Shown here one piece after another: positions 24,565-60,344 of a stretch of DNA of 64,000 bases (position 1 is its first letter; every line of letters begins with the position of its first letter). Made by a program: the position numbers and the translations under genes. The notes under the pieces were generated by a model. The model ran no database searches and was not told the DNA's origin. It was given only the letters and a program-made list of their open reading frames with translations. This DNA comes from Nemopilema nomurai (Eukaryota; Cnidaria; Scyphozoa; Rhizostomeae; Rhizostomatidae): contig ML133455.1 of the NCBI GenBank assembly GCA_003864495.1, positions 3,339,767 through 3,403,766 of the forward strand, read 5' to 3'.

Positions 24565-27417
24565 GTAAATTGGTTAAGATGTCGGAAGAATGTCTGAAGA
24601 AAATAAGCTAATGTCAATTTCTAAGAAGGTTATTTTGTAAACCTCAGATTAGTACCAAGGTCGACAACATCGAAGGGCTTGCATTTTGTCTGCCGTCAAT
24701 AACTCGAATTCTAATTGTCTCTGATCCCGCGTTAATATAGAACAAGGGCTGATCGATGATATAACAGAACTCGTTGAAATGCTTTGAGGAATTTGGAAAT
24801 AAGGTTTTGCAAGAGCATTTGTGACAGTAGAAGGATAATTGCACCCACCTACTGAAATTCGATTACACGTTGCCCATTGGTAGCCTTTTAGCTAGTTTTG
24901 TTGATACGACAAACAGCTCTGAAACCCTCAAACATTGATTATTCACGTATTTTTAATGCAAGTATAAACTTAAATGGTATGCAAACGCCGCGAAGCTCTT
25001 GCCTAACAAAGTTATGCCCCCCCCCCCCCATACAGACTTTTTCATGTTGACGTCAAGGCATTGGCTTTGGTCTTCTCGTCATCAGCCTCGAGCTAAGGAT
25101 TCCTCTAAATGCACAAAATTCAGCGCAGTTTGAGATCACTGTGGATAGGAAAAATTGGTCCACATCCATCTTTTAACATTTCGTTTTCCTTCTTGAAATG
25201 TGGTCTTATTGTTAAAGGCCAATTTTGTAAATTCTGTTTGGTAGACAATTTCGTAAAATGTCGACTAGAGAACTCGGACTGCAGTACACACCGCAAAGAG
25301 GCAAAAGAAGATGGCGAATCATTAAGTTTTTACAATCACCAGATGCAAAACCGACGCAGAGAGAGCAGCCACCTCGACTCGACATCGTAAAATATGCAAT
25401 GTCCAAATTAAGCGTGATTTTTATATTCAAAACAATTTCAAATCGTTGAATAGGCGAAATCTTTTTTCCATAAAGGATTTTTGAATCTGTTCACGTAGCA
25501 GGCGACAGCCTTATTTGTGTGAACAGAGAGCGTTTTCTTCATTTGAACGTTTGCCATAACACTATCAGTAATACGCTTTTATTTACAGCCTCCCGTGTGG
25601 TTTTCAATCAGCGAATATGGCAGCATAATAACTGGCTGTATATTACGTTAGCTTTTGGTCATAAATAGCAATAGTTAGCAGAATTAAAGCAGTAGAAATC
25701 ATAACAGTATAGCTACTAGAAATGGGAATTATGATTTAAGAGCCAAAGAACAACCTCTTGGTTTCAGAACTTCCCTTCCGTTTGTTGCTGCAAACGCCAT
25801 TTCGTCTTGAATTAAAAAAAATTCTCAACTCTTTCTTCGGGCGTGAAATAAAACTGAATCCCCCCTCACCCCATGAAATCGCCAGCTACTTTGACAATAA
25901 TAGGTAAACGGTTCCTTCAATTTTTTAATTGTCTTTGGTTTGAGCTCAAAAGTTGAGTTTGAGATCAAAAATATTCTTTAGTTTGAGCTCAAAAATCGAG
26001 TTTCTCGACGACTGCCTCAATTTGGCGTACAGCCTCCCTTCTATGTCACATTCCAAACAGTCAACTCAATGACCAAAATCAAATGTTCACTCGCTCGCTA
26101 GGTGCCATGGTAAAAGAAAACAACTTTTTGCAGCAGATCTAAGTGAGTATGGACTATATGCATTTCTTAAAGTTATGATTTTATTGTAGCGAAGAAATAT
26201 TTACTCAGCAGGGCATTTATGTTGCGAGAAACATTGTCAAACTGATCAAATCGACGACATTATTCGTAACACAGATGACATAACGTTAACTCCATCCATG
26301 TATTTGTAAACCTAAATTCAAAATTAAGTTGTAAAATTGATGACCGATAACCACTTATTTTGAAAATGCACAGTTTTGAATAAACTGTGTTTTTAAATTT
26401 GATTTTATCTCCAAGAAAGAGTAAAACAGATTCTCAATTTTTGTTTATTTTCTCTTGCTTTCAGTGTTCGTCTTTTCTCTGTGGCATAGCCATTGATGAT
26501 GTTGAATAAAACTATGGTTTCTTCTGCCTGACTCTATTCTTTACCAATATTCAAAATACTAAGTGTTGATTTCTTCTGCTTTTCTCTTTAAAATTGGTTA
26601 TGTTACATAACACCATCAACTATTTAATTACTGGCATGAAAAATTTTCATAAAAGAGAAAAAATGTTGGTGAATACTTGACTCTTAGACATATAAGCATT
26701 AATAATTTAACCTGCAATGTTTGCAGGCAAGTTGGGAACTCAGAGAGTAGAAAAAGTCTTGATTTTAGTGACTGGGTGGAGCCAAAAAGGGTGCTCAAGG
26801 ATTTCCCCTAGACTCAATTGTTTTTAGCTTGTATGTTAATTATAACCTTCTTAATTTTGAGAGGTAGCTCATGTACCTCTGTAAGCTTTAATATGGTACA
26901 ATTTGGCTTTGATACAAAAATATATTTATATTTGTTATGATCGGATCATGATTATGAATTCAGTTAACAAAATGTTACTATTTTGCTAAATTTGATGTTT
27001 GATAAGCCTTTGAACAACTTTTAATAGAGTATAGAACAGTCAGTCCTAGTAGAATAAGTTATCAATCTTTTGGAATAGAAATGCAAAGAACATTCTAATC
27101 CTGGATGGAATGCTTCACATTAGCAAAGGCCTGTATGAGAAGTTAGAAATCTCAAGAGCAACCTGGTTGCATTAGGACAGGTTAGCATGTAGAGCAAGCC
27201 AAGCATTTAATCTGAGTTTCCAGCTTTGCCATAATTCCAGAAAAGTCTCAGGAGGTTTATTTTCACTTGAAACATAAAATGAAAATTTATAACATCAATT
27301 ATATTTAAAGGTATTTTATCAGATAATACCTAAACATGGAATAGTGATTTGATGCTTTATTAAGCAAAGCTGGTCAATTAATTTTGTGTTGTTGTTTTTG
27401 TAGGATAGCAATTTGCC

Positions 27418-30400
27418 ATGTCGACAGCCACAGGGCTACAGCTCCTCAAGATTCCCAGCTCAGGAAAAGAAAATGCTCCAGCTGCTGTCAACCCAAAACC
27501 TGGTCTTTTAAAACCACCATCTTCTAAACCATTCCAGTTATTATCAATGCCTGTTCCTGTTTTCAAAGATATGGGTCCTAAACTTTACATTCTACCAGGG
27601 GCTCCTCATGCTAAACCCCATGATATGTCTCTGCTAAAGTTGCCACGAAGTAGGATGCCTGTTTCAGCTGAACACCAAAACATTGAACAAGGATTCAATC
27701 AGAACAAGTGCCACTTTCCATTGCTAAAAAAGCCAGATATAAAGCAGCAGATTTCACTTGTGAAGTTACCTGTCAAGAGTGAAATGCCTCTTGAAATACC
27801 AAGGTTGATTCAAATCCCTTTGGGGCAAAATAGTGACATTTTGCCATCAAAATCAAAGCAAACAGGTCCAGATTCACACTGGGGCCCTCCTCCTAATCCC
27901 AGATTATCAGGAGCCAAGAACCTGAACGATGCTGAATGTGAAATGTTGCATACTGACCAAAGTTTACCAAGGGGTCAATCTTTAAAAAGGTACTAGACAT
28001 GTATATTATATTTCACCTGAAGAAATTCATGTCAATGCTACTTGCAACAAATTTGATAATATTTACCTTATCTGCCTTAATGCCACCGGTCCTTGTTGGC
28101 ATTATTTAGGGCCAGTGCGTTAATTAGGGCCAGTGTTTTTTTGGTGACAAACACTAACAAACATCAAGATATAAAATGCACTTTATTTGACGTAACTTAT
28201 AAAAACGGTTAATCAAAGTAACATCTCCAAAGGAAATACTACATCAAGAGCCTATTATATTCCCTTTCCAATGCTTAAAAGCAACAATTTTATCTCTGAC
28301 ATATTTAATGGATAATATCTCATTTATTTCTACAAAAGAAGATAAGGCAAGTAAAATGGAATACAGACCAAACAGTATTTTCCCCTTTGCATTAGGAAAA
28401 TTGAAAGAATTATGTTCAACAAAGTCTATAAATATATTAATGCGAAGCAGCTCGCTTTGCGTTCTGGGTTCCAAACTTTTAAACCACCCAACACACATTT
28501 CTACATCTCACTGAGGACTTGAAAAACAGCCTAGAAAAAAGAAAATTATTCGAGCTGTTCTCATTGGCTTATCAAAGGCCTATAAGTTTGGGTTCTCGGC
28601 ACAGGTCTGTGGCCTGATCATACGCTTTCTTGACGTGCCTTTCATGGTTGCATTCCCTTTATAGTTTGTGGTCTTTTGTTAGGGATGGAAATATTTGGTT
28701 AAAAAATAATCTTGCATTGTTGTGACTCTGGTAAAGAGTATGAGAAGAAGAAATTTTGACTTAAGTTTCCTTTGATATAGTTCAAATAGGATGAATTTCA
28801 ATTTTGGCCATTTTTAAATGCACGGGGCACGTTTTACGCCGGCCCTAAATTGCAAAAGACCACTTTAGGCGACCGGCGTTATTAGGGACGGCGTTAATAG
28901 GGACGGTGTTAATAGGGACGGCGTTAATAGGGCCGGCGGAATTAAGGCCAATAAGGTATCTAGGAAGTTTATAGAACTGAATTTGTTTCCTTACCAAGCT
29001 TAAATGTGCTCAGTTCTAAGCATTGCTATAAGAGAATTCTGATTAATCCACGGAAGAATAATTTCCTTGGACATAAAACTATGTTTTAAGGGTGTTTCAT
29101 TGCGATTATCTTTGTAGCCGTATCCTGAATTGTCTTACTTTGAAGCTAGTTTTTAATGGGCATCCCAATAAGAATTACGATAAAGTTGATCAGACTAACA
29201 GTAGCTTTTAGATGTTCGATTTTGCAGGAAGCGACGAAGGAAGAAACCCAATGCACCTGTACAGAATGTCAACGCGCAGTCTAGATCTCATCGCCATGAA
29301 TACTCGCATAGTGCTTCCTATCAAAATGACGAAAAGCACAATAGGAAGGAGGTTTTTGTTTCTCAGAGCACACAGACGGTTTTTAATGATACCAAGATAG
29401 GTAAAGGCCGACAAAAGAAGGCGAGCTTGATGGCTTTGTTAGAGCATGCAGCAATGCTGGACTTGACTGGCGCTTCTTCTTCTGAAGAAGAAGATGTGGC
29501 CTTTCAAGTGCTGCGAAACAGGCCATTGGTAAAAGATCTTAATAAAGGATCATCGGGCCTCAAAGACAGACAAACCATGGGTAGTGAGCCAAGACAAGCA
29601 AGTTTAGAGGACCTGCTGCTGCAGAATTTTGAAGACGATAGCAGAGGACGCATGTTAACGAAAGCACCCACTCAAAGATATTCTTCAAAAGAGCAGAGAG
29701 GCGCTCTGGCTTGGGAGCAAAGCCGTGAATCCGAGTCAAAAACCAAAGCTGGCAATACTAGCAGTATTCCTAACCCTGTAGCGATCGAGAAGCCAAAAAC
29801 CTCTGTCGGTCCTTCGTGGAAGAATTTGATTGATCTGGCGAATGGTGTCACAAGTAATGAGGTGCCTCAAAGTAGTGTTCCGTCTTTAAGAGACGTTGGC
29901 GTCCAAGCCAGCGAATCTGTTCCAGCCATTGACAAAATTGAGCAAATATCTCAGACGGATTTCACCGGTGACGGCGACGTTGAAAGAATGTTGTTGGACA
30001 ATTTTAGCAAAAGGGGGGATGGTAGAGAGGTACTACCCTCGCACGATGTACCAAGCAAAGAGTTGGATTCAGCAAAGGGTGAAAAGTATCCTTGGCAGTA
30101 TATTCCAGATACCGACTTTTCTGATTTGAATGGGGCTAATGTGAAGTCAGAGCAAGGAGTCAAGGCAAGAGTAGTGGAAGGCTCGCAGCATGAGGATCTT
30201 AGGCCGTCGATTGCTGATGACACTCATGAAGAAGTCAAAGGATCAATGGGTAGTCGCCCGGTTGTAGCCAAGGTTAGGATTTTTTAATGATCTGTTTTTA
30301 GATTGAAGTTCTTCCGATACTTGATTGTTATCATATTATTATTTCCTTCAGTTTTGAGGGATTTTATAAGCATGTGCAAAACCAACCCTTACTTCAAGAA

Positions 30401-33400
30401 GAACTGTTATTGTCAGACCTGGCTCGGTCCTGAAATTTACGTCAAAAAGCTTCGCGAAGGTGGTACTTGAAAACTGGTATTCACCAACCCCATTCCCTCC
30501 ACATTTGTGGTCACCTTTGCACAGAAACCATATCGCCCCTCCAGAGGACAGTTTAAAGCAGCGTTTTTAATTTATCCTTCTAATCATTCTCGCTCAAGGT
30601 GCATCTTATAATGTTTCACTTTGTCAAAGGCTTGTTTGAAGTTGATGAGATTTGAAATATCTTACAGTCAAGCCGCTGTCACGCCCCCCTTGAGGTCTTC
30701 CTTGGGATGCAAGTGAAGGAGGACTGCGTCGAAGTGGGCGCATTCGATAGCGCTGAGCTCGGTCGCCCGCTGAACATCGTGGAGATCTCCAGATCGCCAA
30801 GCCCGATTGTGGCGAACGAGCCAGTCGAACGCGTCATGATTCGGGATATTCCTCTCGAGATGCTGCAAGAAAGCTTTGGTTGTGTCACAGAGGCTTCCAA
30901 CAACAACATTAACTTACGAAAACAGAAATTCGAAGCTTTTGAGTCCAACGAAGATGATATACGGAACGCTCCGGAGGAGCCTACGTTGGCTGGGCTGGCT
31001 TCAGGCCAAAGTGGAATTGAAGCTTCAAGTTTCGCGCCTAGTCACAGCAGGGAACTGAAGGAGAGAGCGTGAGTTGCTTTTTATAGTTGATGTCGACCAG
31101 GATGGAGACTTCATAGAAGTGATATTGAGCAAGGCTTGTTTTTATCATGCCAGCATAACTCTAAACTTGACCAAGTTCAAACGTTTAGAGATTTTCGTAA
31201 TTTTAGGAAATTTTTCATAAGCTCTTGCTTTTTGGTTTTTGTCGCTGATTTTCTACCATAGCTGATCGGAAATGATTCCAATCAGTAGTGTGATACAATA
31301 ATAGCCCCTGAAATATAATTGCGTCTGCTATTGCTCCAGGGACTGGCCAAGTAGTAGCAGCACCCTGTGCTCTGTTTTGACAGTTCATCGTTGCTTGCAA
31401 TGTAGTCTTTTGTTTTGCTTTTTTAAGGGAAATAACACCTTTGTTGCGAAGACTGTAGAATCAAGTGACCCAAATTATTTGAAATAATTTAACGCAAAGA
31501 CGTAACATTGGGTGGATTTTAGAAGCACCGAAGTCTTACTGGCTACCATATATCCTGATGATGTATTTTGGCATAGAGAGTGATGAATCTTAGTTCGCTA
31601 GACATAGACAAATTTTCTGTGATGAGTTTTGCTGTACTTTTAGATTGAAGGCAGCAGCAGAGGCAACTCGCTTGAATGATTTACTGACTAGTGGGCCTAA
31701 GAACAGAATGCACAATAACCTTCGAAACATGTCCGTACAGTTGGATGCTTTGGACGAGTTATACGAGCATCTGCGGAAAGAACTCAAGGATTCCGCTGTG
31801 GTTTGTTCTGTATTTCAGACTTTTTTATGCATAGGCACTTCCAGTCGGAAGGGTCAGCTTCTCTGCTCTATTGGATAATCATCGGAAACTGGGCTGTTGC
31901 CTCATGCCAGCGCGGGACTGACGGCACAAAATCATATTTTGATGTTGAGTTTTCCATTTTATATTACAAGTTCTTGTTTCTTGTATAACCCATTGATTGT
32001 GTTTGAGCCTGTCTGCATCAACGACCCAAGCATTTGTTTTTCAAGCTTGGAACCCTATAGAAGTTCTCAATATTAGAAGCAATCCTAATGGTAGATACAA
32101 TGATTATAATATGCCTCTCAACCCTGCCGCTCTTGAGTCGTGGCTTAGCTGCGAAACTCGCTCTGTTTTGATTTGCAGTGATTTTGCCCTCCACAGTTGA
32201 TGCAGACAGTTGACACTCTGCACCAGGGTTTCTTTGAAGAGCCGAAACCAATGCGAAAAGTGTCACCAATGTTGTCCCTTGATCGAAACATATTCGAGTC
32301 AGAAAGAGTTGCTGCAGAAAGATTTTCATCTACGCCTGTTGACCATGGTAGCAAGGTACCTGCAGAAGCATCGAAAGAGGAGGAAATTGTCAGCACAGGG
32401 GCGAATGCTGACGAGGGTGCACTTGGTGGATGGGACCTTGAAGCAGGAATCGGAGAAGATGGTGCCCAGCCCAATGCAGATTCAGATGGAAGTGAGCATT
32501 TAGTCGAAGAGGAACAGATGGAAAGCCTAGATAGTATGTTTCAAGCAAGAATATTCTTGATATTGTTGCTTGTCCTGCTTAAAAATTAGATGGCACGATG
32601 CAGAATCACAAAAAATGAATTTTTATTTTACTGGACACTATTTCCCCAATCAACCTATAGAAATTTCTGTGTGGCGAAGATAAGATGTGTCTAGGTATGG
32701 CTCACAAAGATAAAAATTTGTAAATAGTATGTCCAAATCTATAAGCAAGTAAATTAATATTTTGATTATGCGAACAAGAGAAAAATGTGAAGGAAATTGG
32801 AAACCGTGCTCTTCATCACCTGCAGATTCTGATTACTTGTCAACGAATTATCAAGAGGATGCTGCCCGCGAATCAGTTCGGCTGGCAATGTCTGCTGATA
32901 TCAGCAAGAATTCACGTAGGAGTAGTAATAGCAGCATGAATGGTGATTTGGACGAAAGAGATGTGGTCAGACAGCGAATAGCAAGTAAGCACCCGGACAT
33001 GTCTACTAGAAGAAGAGAGGAAGATGCACGCGAAAAGGAAATGTAAGATCACCAGTGACTTCCCTTTTTTCGAACTTTCCTCCCAGTTCACTTAGACAAT
33101 TTTTCTTGTTAATATGAGATGAAATTTTCTTCGCACATGAGTTATGGTACGTTCTTAAAGATTTCAAAGCATTGTTTTTTTAATCTAAAGAATACAGGAA
33201 TTTTTTCGTAATAAATCTACTTTTCTCATGTTTGCTTGACTGATCTTCTTAGGGAATTGAAGTTGAAAATAGAAAAGAAGCGACAGTCTTTGCGCGAATG
33301 GATGAACAAGAAAAAAACAGAAAGAAATGAGAAGTATCTCATGGAGGTGGAAGAAAAGCGGCAAAGAGAGAGTAGGCCTTTTGTAAGCACAAGGGTGAGT

Positions 33401-36170
33401 GGATTTGCTGTTAGCTTTCTCAACAGAGAAAGAGATATTAATCCAAACATTTTCCATTGAGTTGAATGCATCATAAAATTTGAAACATGAAACTATTTGA
33501 AGTTTCACAATGTTAAGAATATCATAGAACATCGCACTAAGACAATGAAACGCGAAGTGTTAAAGTTTAAAGCTCTTGTTTTATTATTTCCATGGTTTGT
33601 TATATCCTGAGCAAGTGTTTTGTATATTTGACAGAAGTCATCATTTTAACATTTGATGCTTGTCCTTGTAGGAGCAAAAAAGTCTTGTAGCCTCAAAGAG
33701 GTCTGGTAAATATACAAAAGAAGTCTTAAAGCTGAAAAAGTAAGCTTTCATTGAATTTCTTTTCAACGAGAGATGCATTGAAATAGTCAAAAGTCATTTG
33801 ATTCGACGCACAACCTTGAGGAAGTGCTACAAGTTCAATTATGTCGGAAAATTTTTTCATTCTCCAATACAATCTTAATTCTAACAGTAGCACCCTCCAA
33901 CTTTGAATGATGAGATTACTATGGTCGCTCTTTCCTGCCTTATGTTGTTTAGGGTACAATGATTTTCGATAATTGCTTTTTGATCCTTCTCTTTGATCCT
34001 TCCTTTTTCCTGGAGAGAGCTCCAATGTGACGAAAGACAGGTTCTTCCAGTTTAAGTATCTCATATGCTATATGTGCACAGATATGATAGCTATAAGTTT
34101 GTTGGGGAAAGAAATGATAGAAGCTCTGTTTTGTAGGGAAGTGGACAAAGTAGCATACAAGGAGCGGATGGATGGGGCTCAACAGCTTCTTGATGAGATC
34201 CTGGCAGTAAGATCCGATGCTTTGGGTATCGAAAAGGCTTCGGCACCACACGACACGGTGAAGGGGAGAAGGAAACCCAGAGCACAGAACCGCCAGAACG
34301 CAATCAGGTCCAACCCTCGTCAAGCCTACAGAACGAAGGAAAGTTATACACGAAAGAGCACTACTGCGAGAACAAAAGGACCAGGAAAAGGTTTGAGTAA
34401 CAAGCGAAATAGCTTGGGCGCAGAAACTTCGATCCTTGACAAAATGGCGACGTCTTGGAAATATTCTGAGGTGGCTGAAGAAGAACGTTTCTTAAAAGAA
34501 ATGGGAATCGACCTCCGAGAATTGGCGGCATCGAATGAAGATCCATCGTTCTTGGGCCCTAGTGCCAACGATCTGAACCCTTATTCGTCAACTGCAAGGT
34601 CCGGATCAAATAGATACAAGTTGAACCTAGGATCTCCAACGGATCGTCCATTCTCAGAGATTGACACGTCTAGATCCAAAGGACGTCGTTCTGTCGAGGG
34701 AAAAGATTTTGTCACGGAAAAGAGTATGGAAGTTTATCGAAGGAAAACGGCCAAACTTATTCGTGAATCACTGAAAAAATACGGCGAGGAGGAGCTCAGC
34801 GAAAGCCTTGTAGACAACATCCTTGGAAAAAGTCATATCCTTGTGGATTCTGATGATTTTAATGATAGTGAAAAATTGATTTTAGAAGGAATTTTGAATG
34901 ACAAAAGGGATTACGAGGAAGATGATCTGATTAAGACGAAACGCCAGCGTACCAGAAGTCCTGCTGGTAGTGATGCCGACGTTCAGGGGATTTTGAGGGA
35001 GTATGGCCTACTGGATCAGGATCTCGAGAAATATGACATGCTGGAAACTAAGATGATACTGGTATAGTATATTTTCAACGATTAACTTTGGGGAATTAGG
35101 AGGGAGGCGTAGTTTCATGCATCCATAATTTAAGATCTCATTGTCTGGAAATACTTTGGCTTCTGGTGAAGGGATTTGAGAGTATTTTGAAAGGAAAGGC
35201 AGTTGAAATAGTTCAAAAGGAGTAAACGCAATGGTGTGTTTTGACCAGAACAAGTTTCAAACCCACTCTTCTCAACTTTGCAAGTGTTTGAATTTTTATT
35301 CAAATTGAAAGCCACTTCTTGATTGAGACACTGGGAGACTGTTTCCTATTAATGTACAGACCCTCTGTGTCATTTGCTCTCACATTTTCATGCTCTACTT
35401 AGTACTCCTAGGAGGCATCACTCCTACTTCTCCTTGGCAGTTAACCTTCTTCCTGCCTTTGACCCATGGTACGGGCGTCAGAAAAGTTGTGAATTCTTCA
35501 CGAATAGAAGCGCTTTATGGGTTAATTTTGGTGAAGATGTTTGTCATTTAGCTGGTGACTGTATTAGCCTCTCCATTGTACTTGCAATCATATGACGTAT
35601 GCACGATTAAGTCTCCTATCAGAGTTGTTTAATAATTCAATGCAAATCTTAATTATTGAACAGTCGGTTAAGTACTAGATAACCTTGACACGAACTACTG
35701 TGTGTTTGGATCCTTTTTACGACGCTATTGCATGTATAATGTTAAAATTTCTTCTTTATGGCTTGAATCTGTCGATTCAAATGTTGTTATTATTTCTATA
35801 ATTTCTAATCGGGATTTTTTTATAATGATACGTGTTTGTTTTTTATTTACGCTTTCCTTTTTATATGATAACCACATAAATAACACGGTTTGTCTTTTTT
35901 TTAAGAAATAATTTTCTTTAAACTTGCCTCAGCCGTTGCTTTGACTGAGAGCACCCTTTATTAAGAAGGGCCTTTTTGCATCACCCAGGAAATGTCTATA
36001 CTGATGTTCCTTTTTCCAATATCGTTTCGCTTAATCTCCAATCGCTTTCTTCATTTACCCAGGCTGAGGCAGACGCTGCGCTTGACGCTGTGGATGTGCG
36101 AGACGAGGCTGACAATTCAACAGGGTCGATCGATTGGAATGAAATCAACAATATCTTAAAACAGAACTGA
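27418..36170 (+). CDS. Large disordered/coiled-coil protein, possibly related to the CPLANE1 C-terminal region
   Basis: Exons: 27418-27989, 29228-30272, 30668-31068, 31644-31800, 32197-32533, 32826-33042, 33253-33394, 33672-33739, 34137-35061, 36063-36170. All phases join, giving 3972 bases and 1323 residues. The exon opens at 27404, and an in-frame TAG at 27406 makes the ATG at 27418 the natural start; acceptor use at 27408 would remove that stop. Residues 1-175 repeat a short hydrophobic-K-x-P motif (LLKIP, LLKPP, LLKLP, LLKKP, LVKLP). A basic cluster KRKRRRKKP spans exons 1 and 2 (190-198). STQT at 238-241 resembles a dynein light chain (LC8) site. A charged helical segment (911-990) contains LREWMNKKKTERNEKYL and RPF. 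The protein ends IDWNEINNILKQN. The charged segment recalls the C-terminal region of CPLANE1 (JBTS17), a ciliogenesis protein, but that rests on memory of motif style and is uncertain. No enzymatic domain is seen. Confidence 0.8.
28066..28956. mobile_element. Non-autonomous DNA transposon, 891 bp
   Basis: The ends are inverted: ccttatctgccttaatgcc... at the left matches the reverse complement of the right end at about 22 of 27 positions. The element is flanked by TA on both sides (28064-28065 and 28957-28958), a plausible target duplication. Near each end are repeated (c/t)gttaatagggacgg-type motifs. It lies inside the first intron of the 27.4-kb gene. An 84-codon minus-strand frame (28244-28498) inside it is not recognisable as transposase. 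Confidence 0.7.
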
Positions 36171-37425
36171 AAGTATCAACAACTAATGTTAAAATATCAA
36201 TTTTTATTTCTTTTATCAGAATGGTACCGTTATCTCAATTTTTAGTTACGTTTTCTATTTTGTTTCACCTCAGATATGTTTGACTTTCTTACCTTGACTT
36301 GTTCTCAGCTTCAGGGGTGTTTTTGTCTGTATCTTTCTGTATAGCTAACTTACCTTTTATAAGCTTTAACCCTTCCCGTTAACAGACATACAACGGCACC
36401 CTTATTTACCCCGCAGCATCATGTTTGTGCGAAGGAGTTACCAACAATAAATGGTAACAAGACCCAGCACAACAAGCCTTTTATGGCGTCTTTCTCAACG
36501 ATGAAATAAGAATCATGCTGAAATATTGATAGGACAACATAGTCATTTTCGGGAAGTGAAGTGGACCCCCTATTTAAACTTTCTCTTGCATCGTTTATCT
36601 TCCAAAAACCTGTCAATGCGACGGTCAAAAAATTCGTTGGCGATTTCGGTCAAGAAAAGTCATGCATAAATGTTTAAGTTATGACAAGCCAATGCCTTCT
36701 GGTGCTAGCAATGGTGCCTCGAACTGAAGCCTCGCAACGGCAAATGCAACTACTGCGCATTAGTAGAGTAGCGATAAAGTCTTGCTTGGGTTGCGAGGAC
36801 CAGCTTCTCAAATAGCAATGGCCATTTTTAATTATACACTTGTCACCTTGATAAACCAATAGCAGAACACCAATATGCATAACACAGAAATTAATTTTAC
36901 TCCAAACATCAGATAATCGGCAGACTGCAAGAAACTTTTCAAACAATTGTGATAAAAAAGCCAAGCTGTAACTCTTTGTCTACTTAGTCCCATTGGAGTA
37001 AAAAGCCAAAATTTATGAAAAAATTGTCGCCGCTGCATCCCGCTTCCTTCCTTGGATTTGAAATCTTCATAGTTGATTTAGTGGGATTGTGTAATAAAAT
37101 TTGAGGTTAGGCAGTTTGCTAGTTTTTTCTACAAAATTCCCTGTCTAAAATATATTAGGAAAATAACACGAACAATTAGAAAATTTTTGAATATAAAGAA
37201 AATGCAAAAGATGTAAACACCTAACAGGAATGAAGAGATAAACAAGGTTAATTAATGTAGGAAAAGAGTAGTTTGGTGGTGGTGGTGGTTACCAAATTCC
37301 AAACTGCATTGGATTGTGATTCCACCGACGTCACCCGGTGCTGCAAATGATGAGTCTGCAAGTTTTGAGAATCGAAGCGCACAACATTGCTTAGTTCTTC
37401 TCCTCGATCGTCAGTGAAGACGACG
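36171..37425. other. Intergenic between the 27.4-kb gene and the ABCA transporter
   Basis: Should contain the 3' untranslated region of the upstream gene and the promoter and leader of the transporter. A GACGTCA element (CRE-like) lies at about 37329-37335. No coding sequence is seen, and no clear polyadenylation signal stands close to the stop at 36170. Confidence 0.5.

Positions 37426-60344
<22,919 letters not shown>

Larger units (their letters stand above)
23960..27403. other. Intergenic or leader-intron region before the 27.4-kb gene
   Basis: Contains a candidate X-box (24476-24489), a possible leader exon ending at 24564, a run of 13 C at 25017-25029, and an open frame at 25258-25449 (63 residues, basic, no family recognised). 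The rest is AT-rich without visible genes. The exon carrying the next gene's start begins at about 27404. Confidence 0.5.

Noticed and set aside
25258..25449. Basic 63-residue frame before the 27.4-kb gene
   Set aside because: No recognisable family and no clear donor linking it to the downstream gene, so not called as an exon.
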